64,000 nucleotides of DNA from Ignavibacteriae bacterium HGW-Ignavibacteriae-1 (lineage in GTDB: Bacteria > Bacteroidota > Ignavibacteria > Kapaibacteriales > UBA2268). This document shows, piece after piece, positions 25,556 through 34,610 of this stretch. The position numbers and the translations under genes were made by a program. The notes beneath the pieces were generated by a model. It was not told where the DNA came from and searched no databases. It saw only the letters and a program-made list of their open reading frames with translations. The stretch is from assembly GCA_002839825.1 (NCBI GenBank), contig PGYU01000001.1, positions 1 to 64,000 on the forward strand, written 5' to 3'. The stretch's first letter is position 1. Every line of letters starts with the position of its first letter.

Positions 25556-26029
25556 ATGTATAGTTTAGACCCGGCAGTTAAAATTATCTGGACAATTAAT
25601 ATCATAATGCGCACCTTGTTTTATACGATATTTTTTGCCGTTCTTGATTTCTTCGTTATACCGAATTTTTTCTCGGATTGGATTTTACCCAAAGGCATTA
25701 CCACGCTTCTAATTTTTATTTTCGGTGTTATAGTTGCGGCTATTTATCCGTATTATTATTATAAATATTGGAAATTTAGCGTCCGAGAAGATGAAGTTTA
25801 TATCGAACGCGGAGTATTAACACGAGTCAAAACTACTGCTCCATACCTCAGAATTCAGCATTTAGACGTGGTACAAAGCGTTTTAGACCGAATATATGGT
25901 TTGGGCAAATTAGTGATTTACACAGCAGGTACGCGCGGTGCAGATGTGACTATTCCGGGATTGCCAATTGAATATGCCGAACAACTCCGCGACAGACTCA
26001 AAAATGTTACTCCCGAGGACGAAGTATGA
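25556..26029 (+). CDS. Membrane protein with one bacterial PH (bPH2) domain
   Basis: A 157-residue protein with two membrane helices (about 18-45 and 58-80) and a bacterial pleckstrin-homology domain at about 85-155 (YWKFSVREDEVYIERGVLTR, RIQHLDVVQSVLDRIYGLGKL, IYTAGTRGADVTIPGL). This matches the YdbS family. The frame continues upstream to a TTG at 25544; the ATG at 25556 is preferred. It overlaps the following bPH2 gene by four bases, and such YdbS/YdbT pairs are conserved in many bacteria. The biochemical role is not established. Confidence 0.88.
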   Translation: MYSLDPAVKIIWTINIIMRTLFYTIFFAVLDFFVIPNFFSDWILPKGITTLLIFIFGVIVAAIYPYYYYKYWKFSVREDEVYIERGVLTRVKTTAPYLRIQHLDVVQSVLDRIYGLGKLVIYTAGTRGADVTIPGLPIEYAEQLRDRLKNVTPEDEV

Positions 26030-27534
26030 CAACTCCGTACGAAGAGTACATCGAGCCGAGAAAATTACATCCGCTGACCTTGGTTTATAGGCTATTTACC
26101 AATTTGCCCGGCTTAGCTCTTACATATTATTTTGTGATTGTCGAAGGGCAGAGCGACCAATTTGGTTATCTTTTATTTGCTCTCATTGGGCTTTTAATCT
26201 TAGTTCCATCAGTAGTTTTGAACTACATCTTCTTCAATTTTCAAATCACTCCCCGAGAACTTGTAATTCGTTCAGGCGTCATTGCGAAACGTCAAAGAAG
26301 TATTCCGCTTGAAAAAATCCAAAATGTAAATATCAACCAAAATTTCATTCAGCGAATTCTCGGGCTTGTCAAAGTCAGTATCGAAACTGCCGGTGATATC
26401 CAGACTGAGGGCGCCTTAGAATTTGTCTCTGTTCAAGATGCTAACGAAATTTCCGAAATTATAAAAAATTACAAATTCAGCTTAAAAAAAGAAAAAAACA
26501 AGGATTCGACTGATGTTTCGACGGACAGTATTCAAGATGAGGCAGATGAGCAAGAGAAATCAAATGTTTTATTTGAGCTATCGTGGAGAAATTTGATTGT
26601 TTACGGAATGGTGCGATTGCGTCCGCTATTTCTGCTGTTTGGATTTTGGCTTATGGGTATTTTGTCCCAATTTGGTATTTGGGAAAACACTATTGATAAA
26701 TTCGTCAAAGACAACCAAAATTACATTGAATCGCTTGATGTATTTTCGATTACGATGTTGATAATCGCCACAGTCTTTGTGACTATATTTTTGTCGTGGG
26801 TCTTCGATATTTTGTGGACTATTAACGAATTTTTTAAATTCAAATTAGTCAACGAGGACAATAAATTAGTCACAAGCTACGGACTATTAAGCAAAGTCAA
26901 AGTGACAATCCCGCTAAGAAAGCTGCAACAAATTACAATTTTGACTAATCCTCTGAAAGAGAAACTGAATTTCTTTACTCTAACGCTCCAAACTGCAGGT
27001 TTCGGTCAGAAATCGGGTTCAAATCAGTCTGTAGTCCCATTGGCAAAGTTTGATGAACTGATTTCATTAGCTCAAAAAATTTACAGCTTTACTCTTCCCG
27101 AGAAATTTATTCCTATTTCTCGCAAAGCTATTCGCAGAGCTTTCGTCCGATATTTGATGACAATTATAATCCTGATTGCCCCATTAGTCTATTTTTTGCC
27201 GGATTTGATTTGGGTTGCCACAGCGATACCTTTACTTTATTACGCCGCATACCTCAGATGGCTTTTCAGGGGATATGCTATCAACAATGAACATTTGATT
27301 GTCAAACAAGGTTTTTGGTTAAGAAAAATAATTATCATACCTTTGAAAAAAATGCAGACATTGCATTTGAGAGAAACTTTTTTCCAGCGTCGTTTGAGTC
27401 TTGCTACGATTTATTTCGACAATGCTTCGGGAGCAAGTACAGCAGATGCAAAAATTGCAGACATTGATAAAGATGATGCATATTTGATTTATGATGAAAT
27501 ATATGATTACTTTAAACATCATATCAAGAAGTAA
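26026..27534 (+). CDS. Membrane protein with three bacterial PH (bPH2) domains
   Basis: A 502-residue protein of the YdbT type. It has pairs of membrane helices, each followed by a bPH2 domain: at about 70-145 (QITPRELVIRSGVIAKRQRS, IQNVNINQNFIQRILGLVK), about 275-345 (KVTIPLRKLQQITILTNPL) and about 410-495 (LIVKQGFWLRKIIIIPLKKM, LSLATIYFDNASG). An acidic linker (about 150-180) precedes the second helix pair. It is translationally coupled to the single-domain partner. The pair probably forms an inner-membrane complex; alternative roles in envelope homeostasis or toxin sensitivity have been proposed for relatives. Confidence 0.88.
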   Translation: MTTPYEEYIEPRKLHPLTLVYRLFTNLPGLALTYYFVIVEGQSDQFGYLLFALIGLLILVPSVVLNYIFFNFQITPRELVIRSGVIAKRQRSIPLEKIQNVNINQNFIQRILGLVKVSIETAGDIQTEGALEFVSVQDANEISEIIKNYKFSLKKEKNKDSTDVSTDSIQDEADEQEKSNVLFELSWRNLIVYGMVRLRPLFLLFGFWLMGILSQFGIWENTIDKFVKDNQNYIESLDVFSITMLIIATVFVTIFLSWVFDILWTINEFFKFKLVNEDNKLVTSYGLLSKVKVTIPLRKLQQITILTNPLKEKLNFFTLTLQTAGFGQKSGSNQSVVPLAKFDELISLAQKIYSFTLPEKFIPISRKAIRRAFVRYLMTIIILIAPLVYFLPDLIWVATAIPLLYYAAYLRWLFRGYAINNEHLIVKQGFWLRKIIIIPLKKMQTLHLRETFFQRRLSLATIYFDNASGASTADAKIADIDKDDAYLIYDEIYDYFKHHIKK

Positions 27535-27592
27535 TGATAAGAGATAAGTCGAATATGGAATATTTCGTTACCGATGCCAGATTCAAGGTTAT

Positions 27593-27631
27593 AGGGCTGG
27601 ACTCTATCACATTGCTTTTTCAGCCCTTTTA
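27593..27631 (+). terminator. Possible weak terminator after the bPH2 operon
   Basis: AGGGCTG (27593-27599) pairs with CAGCCCT (27621-27627) and is followed by TTTT. The 21-base loop is long, so efficiency would be low, but it sits in the 200-base gap before accD where transcription would be expected to stop. Confidence 0.4.
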
Positions 27632-27736
27632 CAATAATGAGCACATCTTGAAGTTTAATGTTATATATAATATTTTTTAATAATGATTTCGAAGATTTAT
27701 TAGATGAATCTTTAGTTCCTAAGGAGGAATAATATT

Positions 27737-28576
27737 ATGGCGTGGTTTCAGAGGTCACAGACAAACATTGATGATACAAGACCAAGGGAAATGCCCGATG
27801 GATTATGGACAAAATGCACTTCTTGCAGTGAAGTGATTTATAAAACCGAACTCGAATCTCAACTTTACACTTGTAAAAAATGCAATCATCACTTTCGAAT
27901 AGGAAGCAAAGAGTATATTGAAATATTGATTGATAAAGGTACTTTCGTCGAAACGGAAGCCCACCTTACTTCCGGCGACCCATTGGAATTTGTTGATACA
28001 AAAGCTTATCCTGATAGAATCGTTGACAGTATCAAAAAAACATCACTGAATGATGCGATTACCACCGGAACAGGTAAAATCGGCGGCATCGAAGTATCAT
28101 TTTGCTGCATGAATTTTAATTTTATTGGCGGTAGTATGGGCTCGGTAGTTGGAGAAAAAATTTACAGAGCTGCAAAATTAGCACTTACAAAAAAAATCCC
28201 ACTGATTATAATTTCTGCTTCGGGCGGTGCTCGGATGCAGGAAGCCCCTTACTCTCTAATGCAAATGGCAAAGACATCTGCAATTCTGGCTGAATTAGGC
28301 GAAAACGGTATTCCGTTCATCTCCATATTAACCGACCCCACGACAGGCGGCGTTACGGCATCTTTTGCGATGCTCGGAGATATAAACATTGCCGAACCCG
28401 GAGCCTTGATTGGATTTGCAGGTCCACGCGTAATAGAACAAACGATTCGCAAAAAATTGCCTGCAGGATTCCAAAAAGCAGAGTTTTTGCTCGAACATGG
28501 ATTTCTGGATTGCATTGTCGCACGCTACGATTTGAAGAATGAATTGACAAATATCTTACAATGGTTCAAAAATTAA
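27737..28576 (+). CDS. accD: Acetyl-CoA carboxylase carboxyltransferase beta subunit
   Basis: A 279-residue subunit that, with AccA, transfers carboxyl from biotin to acetyl-CoA, the first step of fatty-acid synthesis. An N-terminal four-cysteine zinc ribbon (KCTSC then CKKCNHHF, about residues 29-52) is followed by the crotonase-fold domain: NFIGGSMGSVVGEKIYRA, ISASGGARMQEAPYSLMQMAKT, SILTDPTTGGVTASFAMLGD and GFAGPRVIEQTIR. Length is normal. A strong Shine-Dalgarno (AAGGAGGAATAATATT) precedes the ATG. accA is not in the window. Confidence 0.97.
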   Translation: MAWFQRSQTNIDDTRPREMPDGLWTKCTSCSEVIYKTELESQLYTCKKCNHHFRIGSKEYIEILIDKGTFVETEAHLTSGDPLEFVDTKAYPDRIVDSIKKTSLNDAITTGTGKIGGIEVSFCCMNFNFIGGSMGSVVGEKIYRAAKLALTKKIPLIIISASGGARMQEAPYSLMQMAKTSAILAELGENGIPFISILTDPTTGGVTASFAMLGDINIAEPGALIGFAGPRVIEQTIRKKLPAGFQKAEFLLEHGFLDCIVARYDLKNELTNILQWFKN

Positions 28577-28623
28577 AAAAAAATTTGCATAGAATAAAAA
28601 TTATACTTATTTTCTCATTGTAA

Positions 28624-29445
28624 ATGATTAAGAAAGTAATAATATTTGTGTTGATTTTTGGTGCTTGGATGTTCGATTCAGAGCGTGCTACCGGAGAAGT
28701 GATTTTGAGCGACCAAAAGTATGATTTGAAATCAATTGTCATTCTGGGCATGGGCGGCGGCTTTTCGAGCGGTTCTGATGCCTTCTACGATGTTTTTTTG
28801 AATGAATTTGGTTCAACGAAAAGACTCTTGGCTATCATGCCGACTCTTTCTGTAGGCACTAAGGTGACGATTTCGCCTCAGTATCGTTTCGGATTCCATG
28901 CAAATTTCCAAGTTGTAAGTTTTAGTTCAAGCAATGGTCAGATGGTTGATGAGCCCGGACTGAAAGGGTATCGGAATCTTCATCAGAACTTCGAAATTAC
29001 CAATATGCCATTGTTTCTTTCGCTTGACTATATACCTTATACTTCGCAATTTCGTACATATTCTGGTCTCGGACTTGGAATTGTAGTAATAAATACTAAA
29101 TGGGAAGAAGGAGTAAATTCAACAATCGAGCAAGATACAAGAATTGGCGGATTGCATTACGAAGATACTGATATAGGCGCTTTCGGTAGAGTTTATGCAG
29201 GCGTTGAACTTGGTTTCGACAAAAATTACGAAGATTATTTTCTTGGCAGTTTGATTATCGAAGCGTCATACTCGCATACTATTGTTAATGCAGATATGTT
29301 TTACAAAGTACGACAACAATTTAATCCGCCAAAGGAAAGCCTTAATCAAAAGGTCAACTTTGTGCCCGGATATTTACAACTAAGTGTTAATGTTTCTTTC
29401 AATTTTAATAGAAAGGTTGGTTCATCAAAACAAAGAAATTTTTGA
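28624..29445 (+). CDS. Probable outer-membrane beta-barrel protein, unknown function
   Basis: A 273-residue protein with a hydrophobic N-terminal segment (residues 1-17) that looks like a signal peptide. The remainder alternates polar and aromatic residues in strand-like stretches (TISPQYRFGFHANFQVVSF, RTYSGLGLGIVVINTKW, FGRVYAGVELGF, IIEASYSHTIVN, LQLSVNVSFNF), the pattern of an eight- to ten-stranded barrel. The last strand ends shortly before the C-terminal Phe. I recognise no named family. It follows accD by 47 bases on the same strand and may be co-transcribed by read-through. No clear ribosome site precedes the ATG. Confidence 0.6.
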   Translation: MIKKVIIFVLIFGAWMFDSERATGEVILSDQKYDLKSIVILGMGGGFSSGSDAFYDVFLNEFGSTKRLLAIMPTLSVGTKVTISPQYRFGFHANFQVVSFSSSNGQMVDEPGLKGYRNLHQNFEITNMPLFLSLDYIPYTSQFRTYSGLGLGIVVINTKWEEGVNSTIEQDTRIGGLHYEDTDIGAFGRVYAGVELGFDKNYEDYFLGSLIIEASYSHTIVNADMFYKVRQQFNPPKESLNQKVNFVPGYLQLSVNVSFNFNRKVGSSKQRNF

Positions 29446-29460
29446 GACGTTTTAAATAAA

Positions 29461-29495
29461 GCAAGCAGCGTTAATGTAACGCTTGTTTGATTCAC
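29461..29495 (+). terminator. Possible terminator before hpf
   Basis: CGTTA (29469-29473) pairs with TAACG across ATG, extended by CAAG/CTTG with a three-base bulge, then TTTGATTC. It is imperfect and could alternatively be a leader hairpin of hpf. Confidence 0.4.
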
Positions 29496-29527
29496 CATTT
29501 TTTAACTTTAATTATAGAGGTGGATTT

Positions 29528-29836
29528 ATGAAAACCCAAGTAACTTTCAGACACACTAAGGGACATCACCCGAAACTACACGAAGATGCCCTTGCACATG
29601 CCGAAGCTTTTGTCAAATATCATGACGGCATAATCAGCACAAATGTCGAATTTCTAAACGAAACAGATAAAACAGTAATCATAACAACACATCTTCAAGG
29701 AGCTACGCTTGTTGGCAAGGATGGCTCTGACGATTTCCATAAAAGTCTTAATAGTGCCGCTGACAAAGTAGTAAGGCAAATTAAAAAATTGAAAACTAAA
29801 CAAATCAGCGTTCGCACAAAAGGTGTAGAAGTATAA
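29528..29836 (+). CDS. hpf: Ribosome hibernation promoting factor (HPF/RaiA family)
   Basis: A 102-residue short-form HPF that binds the 30S subunit and stores ribosomes in inactive form when growth slows. The fold is read from TFRHTKGHHPKLHEDALAHA, the central strand ISTNVEFLNETDKTVIITTH, and GSDDFHKSLNSAADKVVRQIKKLK, the last being the basic C-terminal helix. No long C-terminal dimerisation domain is present, so it would act like short HPF or YfiA. The ATG at 29528 has AGAGGTGG upstream; the frame is open further up but without family similarity. hprK follows after a terminator-like hairpin. Confidence 0.92.
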   Translation: MKTQVTFRHTKGHHPKLHEDALAHAEAFVKYHDGIISTNVEFLNETDKTVIITTHLQGATLVGKDGSDDFHKSLNSAADKVVRQIKKLKTKQISVRTKGVEV

Positions 29837-29861
29837 TTTGTTTTTTGTATTTTTGTAATAT

Positions 29862-29890
29862 AAGGGGGCATTTGTTTGTCCCCTTTATTG
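29862..29890 (+). terminator. Hairpin with T-rich tail between hpf and hprK
   Basis: AAGGGGGCA (29862-29870) pairs with TGTCCCCTT (29877-29885), with one G-T pair and loop TTTGTT, followed by TATTGTTT. It could partly terminate hpf transcripts and lower hprK expression. Confidence 0.7.
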
Positions 29891-29908
29891 TTTAGAAACG
29901 GAGCGAAC

Positions 29909-30925
29909 ATGCGACAAATTGATGACCTAAAACCAATGGTACAGGAAAAGATTCCTGTTGAAATGCTTTTAAATTCACCGGTCAAATTAGTCAAACTCAC
30001 TAACGAAACGGGACTCGAAAACTTCATTACGGATAAGAATCTCCACCGCCCTCAATTAGCCTTGGCGGGTTACGTTGGATTGTTCACATTCCAGAGAGTG
30101 CAAATTTTCGGAAATACTGAAACTTTGTATCTTAAAAGCCTCTCACGTATCGCACGAATCAAAGCTCTCCAAAAAATTTGCCAATTCAAAATCCCTTGTG
30201 TCATTCTGACTAATTCCAATACTTTAGACCAAGAGCTGATTGATATATTCGTTGCAGCCGGAATTGCTGTTTTCATGACCGAATATGACACCACCAAAGC
30301 GTTTTCCATGCTATCTGATTTTCTCGATGACCAATTTTCGCCTCAATTAGTGGTGCATGGTTCTTTCGTTGATATTTATGGCGTTGGTTGCCTTTTTGTT
30401 GGTAGAAGCGGCATAGGGAAGAGCGAGATTGCTCTCGACCTGATTGAACGCGGTCACAGACTTGTGGCTGATGACGTAGTGATGCTTACATCGAAAAAAG
30501 AATCGCTCTTGATGGGAACAGGAACTTCGTTGGTGCAGCATTTTATGGAAATACGTGGATTGGGGATTATTGACATCCGACAGATGTTTGGCATACGGTC
30601 AATTCGATTCCAAAAAAGGCTCGAAATCGTTGTTGAACTCGAAGATTGGGATGATAAGGAAACTTATACTCGTACAGGATTAGATGAGAAAAGTATCAAT
30701 ATCATGGGAATTGAAGTCTCAAAAGTTAAGCTGCCAATTTTTTCAGGGAAAAACATTACTGTTATTGCTGAAGTTATTGCCGTCAATTACTTGCTCCGCA
30801 CCTATGGATATGATGCTTCGCAAGTCTTTTCCGACAAACTGAATGAGCGAATACGTAAGAAATCCGGACCTAAAAAATATTTCGAAGACAAGAGAATTAT
30901 TCCTTATTTCAAAGATTTAGAATAA
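29909..30925 (+). CDS. hprK: HPr(Ser) kinase/phosphorylase
   Basis: A 338-residue enzyme that phosphorylates and dephosphorylates a serine of the phosphocarrier HPr. The N-terminal domain (about 1-130: RPQLALAGYVGLF, RVQIFGNTE) is family-typical. The catalytic domain has P-loop GRSGIGKSEIALDLIERGH, the metal-binding LVADDVV, and the signature MEIRGLGIIDIRQMFG. Length is slightly above the usual 310-330. The ATG at 29909 has GGAG nearby and removes an unlikely extension. HPr and EI genes are not in the window. In several lineages without sugar PTS, HprK has a regulatory role, and coupling to hpf here hints at stationary-phase control. Confidence 0.95.
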   Translation: MRQIDDLKPMVQEKIPVEMLLNSPVKLVKLTNETGLENFITDKNLHRPQLALAGYVGLFTFQRVQIFGNTETLYLKSLSRIARIKALQKICQFKIPCVILTNSNTLDQELIDIFVAAGIAVFMTEYDTTKAFSMLSDFLDDQFSPQLVVHGSFVDIYGVGCLFVGRSGIGKSEIALDLIERGHRLVADDVVMLTSKKESLLMGTGTSLVQHFMEIRGLGIIDIRQMFGIRSIRFQKRLEIVVELEDWDDKETYTRTGLDEKSINIMGIEVSKVKLPIFSGKNITVIAEVIAVNYLLRTYGYDASQVFSDKLNERIRKKSGPKKYFEDKRIIPYFKDLE

Positions 30926-31000
30926 AAAAAATATTTTAAATAAGGAAAATATGTTAATTTCGTCATAAGTAAAAATGTAAATATCATATTGGAATTTATA

Positions 31001-32989
31001 ATGAATGTTAAAATCATAATTGCTATTATTTCCGCTCTGTTTATTTTCAACAGCTCCGCACTCCAAGCCGTTCAAGGCTCAGACCATATCAAAATTTCTG
31101 CTTATTCGGACAAGACCGAAGTCAAAGCCGGTGACGAAATCATGGTCAAAATGGTCATCACAATGGATGATTATTGGTACACCTATGGTATGGTTGAAAT
31201 CATCGGCGATGAAGGGATTGGTCCAATGCCGTCTGAAATTACAATGCAACCGGCTGATGTATTTGAATTACCCACTCATATTTTCGCCCAAAAGCCTTAT
31301 ATCAAATATGATGAAGGGTTTGAATTTGACATAGAAATTTATAAAACAAAATATGAATTCTACGTTCCGGTTAAGATTAAAAAAGATGCTAATTTGGCTG
31401 AAATAGGCGCCAAAGCAGTATTTTTCGTTCAGTTGTGCGATACCATCAGATGTTTGCCCGGCGAAGATTATTCGGGGCTTATTTCTGCAGAAACAATTAC
31501 TTTTTCGGATTCTGACATTACAGACTTTGTAAAAGTGAATGCGACATATTCGGAAGACGGCTTCCCCTCATATACTTACGATGAAGGAGTTGACAGAAAT
31601 TTTGAACGCGCAGATAAAAAAACTCCCGAAAAGAATCAGACAGAATCAAGCGAAATAATTGACCAAAAGAAAAAAGAGGGCATTTTTTCATATATCTGGT
31701 TTTCGATGTTGATGGGAGCAGTATCATTGCTTACGCCATGCGTTTTCCCAATGATACCTATTACAGTCTCCTTCTTCACCAAAAGGGCTGAAAAGAGTAA
31801 AGGGACAGGTTTGCGAGATTCCCTTGTCTATTCATTGGGAATCATACTGACTTTCACAATGATAGGATTTATGGTGTCCATCTTTTTCGGACCGACGGGT
31901 ATCAGCCAATTAGCTACGAACGGCTGGGTGAATCTTGCCATTGCAGCAATATTCGTGATATTTGCACTAAACTTATTCGGAGCATTTGAAATTCAAATAC
32001 CACCATCATTGTTGAACTTGTTGAATAAAAAGTCAACAGGCGACGGCATCGGCAGCGTTTTAATGATGGGATTAGTATTTTCACTGACTTCATTTACATG
32101 TACAGTTCCATTTGTCGGCTCATCATTGATTTCGGTAAGTTCAGGAGAATGGTTCTACCCGATTCTTGGGATGTTAGGATTTTCAGCCGTGTTTGCCGCA
32201 CCATTTTTCTTGCTTGCACTTTTCCCGTCATTCATGACTAAGCTGCCCAAATCAGGTGGTTGGATGAACAATGTAAAAGTGGTAATGGGATTTGTTGAAA
32301 TTGCGGCTGCCATCAAATTCTTTTCAAATGCAGACCTTTTTTGGTCATTTGAATTAATCCCCAAGGATGTATTCATTTCAATATGGTTGATTTGTGGGAT
32401 TCTTATTGTTGCTTATATCTTAGGTTGGTATAGATTGCCTCATGATTCACAAGTTGATAGCGTAGGTTCTGTGAGGATTATATTTGCATTAGTGTTTGGT
32501 ACGATTACAATTTGGCTCGGCACAGGATTATTAGGCAAACCACTCGGAGAGTTAGACGCATTCTTGCCTCCAAAGGAATATGGTGTAAATGCAGCCGCTT
32601 TCTCGATGTCCGGAGTGAGCTCAAGCAATGTTGAAGAATATTGGTTCAAAGATTATGACTTAGCCATTGCCAAAGCGAAAGAAGAAGACAAGCCATTATT
32701 CATTGATTTCACAGGCTGGCAATGTACTAATTGCAGATGGATGGAAACGAACATGTTCCCACGAGCACCAATACATAGCTTAATGCAAAATATGATAAAG
32801 GTTAAACTTTATACCGACAGCCGAAATCCGACTGACTTAGCAAATCGTGAAATGCAACGAGAGACATTCGGGTCTATTGAATTGCCTTTGTACGTAATAC
32901 TTAGCCCCGATGAGAATATGATAGCATCTAAAGGGTTCACAAGAGACGAGTCGGAATTCATCGAATTTTTGAAAAAAGCATCGAATTAA
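31001..32989 (+). CDS. dsbD: Thiol:disulfide interchange protein DsbD-like
   Basis: A 662-residue inner-membrane protein carrying electrons from cytoplasmic thioredoxin to periplasmic disulfide proteins. A signal peptide (about 1-20) precedes an N-terminal Ig-like DsbD-alpha region (about 25-170, with LCDTIRCLPGEDY). The membrane domain (about 225-520) has about eight helices, with the redox cysteines in SLLTPCVFPMIPI and TSFTCTVPFVG. The C-terminal thioredoxin domain carries GWQCTNCRWME at about residue 575. All three modules of the E. coli enzyme are present. The ATG at 31001 is used rather than the in-frame TTG upstream. The exported superoxide dismutase lies next, on the same strand. Confidence 0.93.
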   Translation: MNVKIIIAIISALFIFNSSALQAVQGSDHIKISAYSDKTEVKAGDEIMVKMVITMDDYWYTYGMVEIIGDEGIGPMPSEITMQPADVFELPTHIFAQKPYIKYDEGFEFDIEIYKTKYEFYVPVKIKKDANLAEIGAKAVFFVQLCDTIRCLPGEDYSGLISAETITFSDSDITDFVKVNATYSEDGFPSYTYDEGVDRNFERADKKTPEKNQTESSEIIDQKKKEGIFSYIWFSMLMGAVSLLTPCVFPMIPITVSFFTKRAEKSKGTGLRDSLVYSLGIILTFTMIGFMVSIFFGPTGISQLATNGWVNLAIAAIFVIFALNLFGAFEIQIPPSLLNLLNKKSTGDGIGSVLMMGLVFSLTSFTCTVPFVGSSLISVSSGEWFYPILGMLGFSAVFAAPFFLLALFPSFMTKLPKSGGWMNNVKVVMGFVEIAAAIKFFSNADLFWSFELIPKDVFISIWLICGILIVAYILGWYRLPHDSQVDSVGSVRIIFALVFGTITIWLGTGLLGKPLGELDAFLPPKEYGVNAAAFSMSGVSSSNVEEYWFKDYDLAIAKAKEEDKPLFIDFTGWQCTNCRWMETNMFPRAPIHSLMQNMIKVKLYTDSRNPTDLANREMQRETFGSIELPLYVILSPDENMIASKGFTRDESEFIEFLKKASN

Positions 32990-33074
32990 TCCGACTTAAT
33001 ATTCAAACATAACAAAGCTAAATACGTCCTTCAGGCAAAACTAAATCAAAAAATATTGCTTGAAGGACTTTTTC

Positions 33075-33800
33075 ATGAACAAAAGAGAATTTTTAGCTGC
33101 CGGTGCAGCATTGAGTGCTGCGTCTGTATTTCCAATGACATCTTTGGCTCAATCAAAAATTAAAATCAACGATTTGGACAAAACTGTTGATTCATCAGGT
33201 AAGTATGTCCTGCCTGATTTGCCTTATGCTTATAACGCTCTCGAACCACATATTGACGAACAAACGATGAAACTTCATCATGACATCCATCATGCCGGAT
33301 ATGTCAAGGGTTTGAACACAGCTACAGAAAAAATTCAAGATTCGATTAAAAATAACGATTTCGCTACTATCAAACATTGGGAACGCGAGTTAGCTTTCCA
33401 TGGTGGCGGACACTTCCTACACTCCATTTTTTGGAATGTTATGGGACCAAAACAAGGAAATCGTAGTTCGGACTTGAACAAATATATCAACAAATCATTT
33501 GGTTCATTTGATGGATTTACCAAGCTATTTGCTGCTGCAGCAGGTGCAGTAGAAGGTTCGGGCTGGGGGATAATGCATTACGAACCGGTTGCCGATAAGT
33601 TAGTAGTTATGCAAGCCGAGCGTCAGGGCAATCTTACTCAGTGGATTACAGTCCCGATTTTGCCTGTTGATGTGTGGGAACATGCCTATTATCTAAAGTA
33701 TCAGAACAAACGTGGTGATTATATAAAGGCATTTATGAATGTAATAAATTGGGAGTATGTGTCGGAGCAATTTGACAAAACTCTGGCAATTTATAAATAA
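33075..33800 (+). CDS. Exported Fe/Mn-family superoxide dismutase
   Basis: A 241-residue enzyme converting superoxide to hydrogen peroxide and oxygen. The mature part starts near YVLPDLPYAYNALEPHI. Metal ligands by family alignment are His68 (LHHDIHHAGYV), His116 (GGHFLHSIFW), Asp199 and His203 (DVWEHAYY). The GGGH motif resembles the Mn or cambialistic type, but metal choice cannot be settled from sequence. Unlike most Fe/Mn SODs it has a signal peptide, MNKREFLAAGAALSAASVFP, resembling a Tat signal with Lys-Arg in place of Arg-Arg. The ATG at 33075 has AAGGA upstream. It is single and closed by a strong terminator. Confidence 0.94.
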   Translation: MNKREFLAAGAALSAASVFPMTSLAQSKIKINDLDKTVDSSGKYVLPDLPYAYNALEPHIDEQTMKLHHDIHHAGYVKGLNTATEKIQDSIKNNDFATIKHWERELAFHGGGHFLHSIFWNVMGPKQGNRSSDLNKYINKSFGSFDGFTKLFAAAAGAVEGSGWGIMHYEPVADKLVVMQAERQGNLTQWITVPILPVDVWEHAYYLKYQNKRGDYIKAFMNVINWEYVSEQFDKTLAIYK

Positions 33801-33821
33801 AAAAACTAAAATCGAATAATC

Positions 33822-33852
33822 AAGCCCGATACGAACAATATCGGGCTTTTTC
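33822..33852 (+). terminator. Rho-independent terminator after superoxide dismutase
   Basis: AAGCCCGATA (33822-33831) pairs perfectly with TATCGGGCTT (33839-33848), loop CGAACAA, then Ts. It separates the redox genes from the sigma-factor locus. Confidence 0.93.
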
Positions 33853-34049
33853 ATTACTCGAAAATTTTGTTATATCGCTCAGATAGCTTAATTTTGAACT
33901 AAATCGTTTATCAATATATGGTTTAAGATGAATTATTACAAAGAAGAATGTAATTATGTTAAAGAAATTTCATAAAAAGTGAAGAAAATTTGTAACTTTT
34001 TTGGCAATTGCTGTGTTTCAAGTATTAGTAAAGGTTGACAATTTGAAAA

Positions 34050-34610
34050 ATGTTATTTAAGAAAAAAAATATAGCAGAAGATGAACTTCAGAACGCCACA
34101 AAGGCGCTCAATCATGGCAGTGCAGAAGCATTCCACTTGCTATATCAGAACTATGCCCCAAAAGTTTACCGATACTGTGTGAAGATGCTTGGAGATGAGA
34201 TTTTGGCTGAAGATGCCTTCCAAGAAACTTTTGTTAGAATTTATGAAAAAAGAGATGGATTTAATGGTCAGAATTTCTCTGCTTGGCTTTTTACTATAGC
34301 TCGAAACACTTGCTACAACTATTTGCGTCAGAAAAAAGAACATGAATCATACGATGAGACTTTTCATCATCCCGATAAAACCCCGACGCATGACATTGGT
34401 CTGAAAGACCAAATTGACAAAGCAATGCAAATGTTACCGGTGCCGCTTAGAGAAGCAGTGATATTGCGTGAGTATGAGGAATGTACTTATCAGGAAATTG
34501 CAGACATTTTACAAATTGAACTTTCACTGGCTAAAATCAGAGTTTACAGAGCCAGAATTATATTAAGAAAATTACTTCAACCATTGGTTAAGGAAATAAA
34601 TGAGTCTTGA
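34050..34610 (+). CDS. ECF-type RNA polymerase sigma factor
   Basis: A 186-residue group IV sigma-70 factor with only regions 2 and 4. Region 2 (about 22-95) includes LYQNYAPKVYRYCVKML, LAEDAFQETFVRIYEKRDGF and FSAWLFTIARNTCYNYLRQKK. Region 4 (about 130-182) has LPVPLREAVILREYEECTYQEIADIL followed by KIRVYRARIILRKLL. It redirects RNA polymerase to a small regulon. The stop overlaps the start of the next gene by 11 bases, as in sigma/anti-sigma pairs. The ribosome site is weak (AAAGG about 15 bases upstream). The preceding 200 bases hold no gene and probably contain its promoter. Confidence 0.95.
   Translation: MLFKKKNIAEDELQNATKALNHGSAEAFHLLYQNYAPKVYRYCVKMLGDEILAEDAFQETFVRIYEKRDGFNGQNFSAWLFTIARNTCYNYLRQKKEHESYDETFHHPDKTPTHDIGLKDQIDKAMQMLPVPLREAVILREYEECTYQEIADILQIELSLAKIRVYRARIILRKLLQPLVKEINES

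Noticed and set aside
34026-34049. TTGACA just upstream of the ECF sigma gene as a -35 box
   Set aside because: It lies too close to the start codon to serve that gene, and no -10 box could fit before the start.
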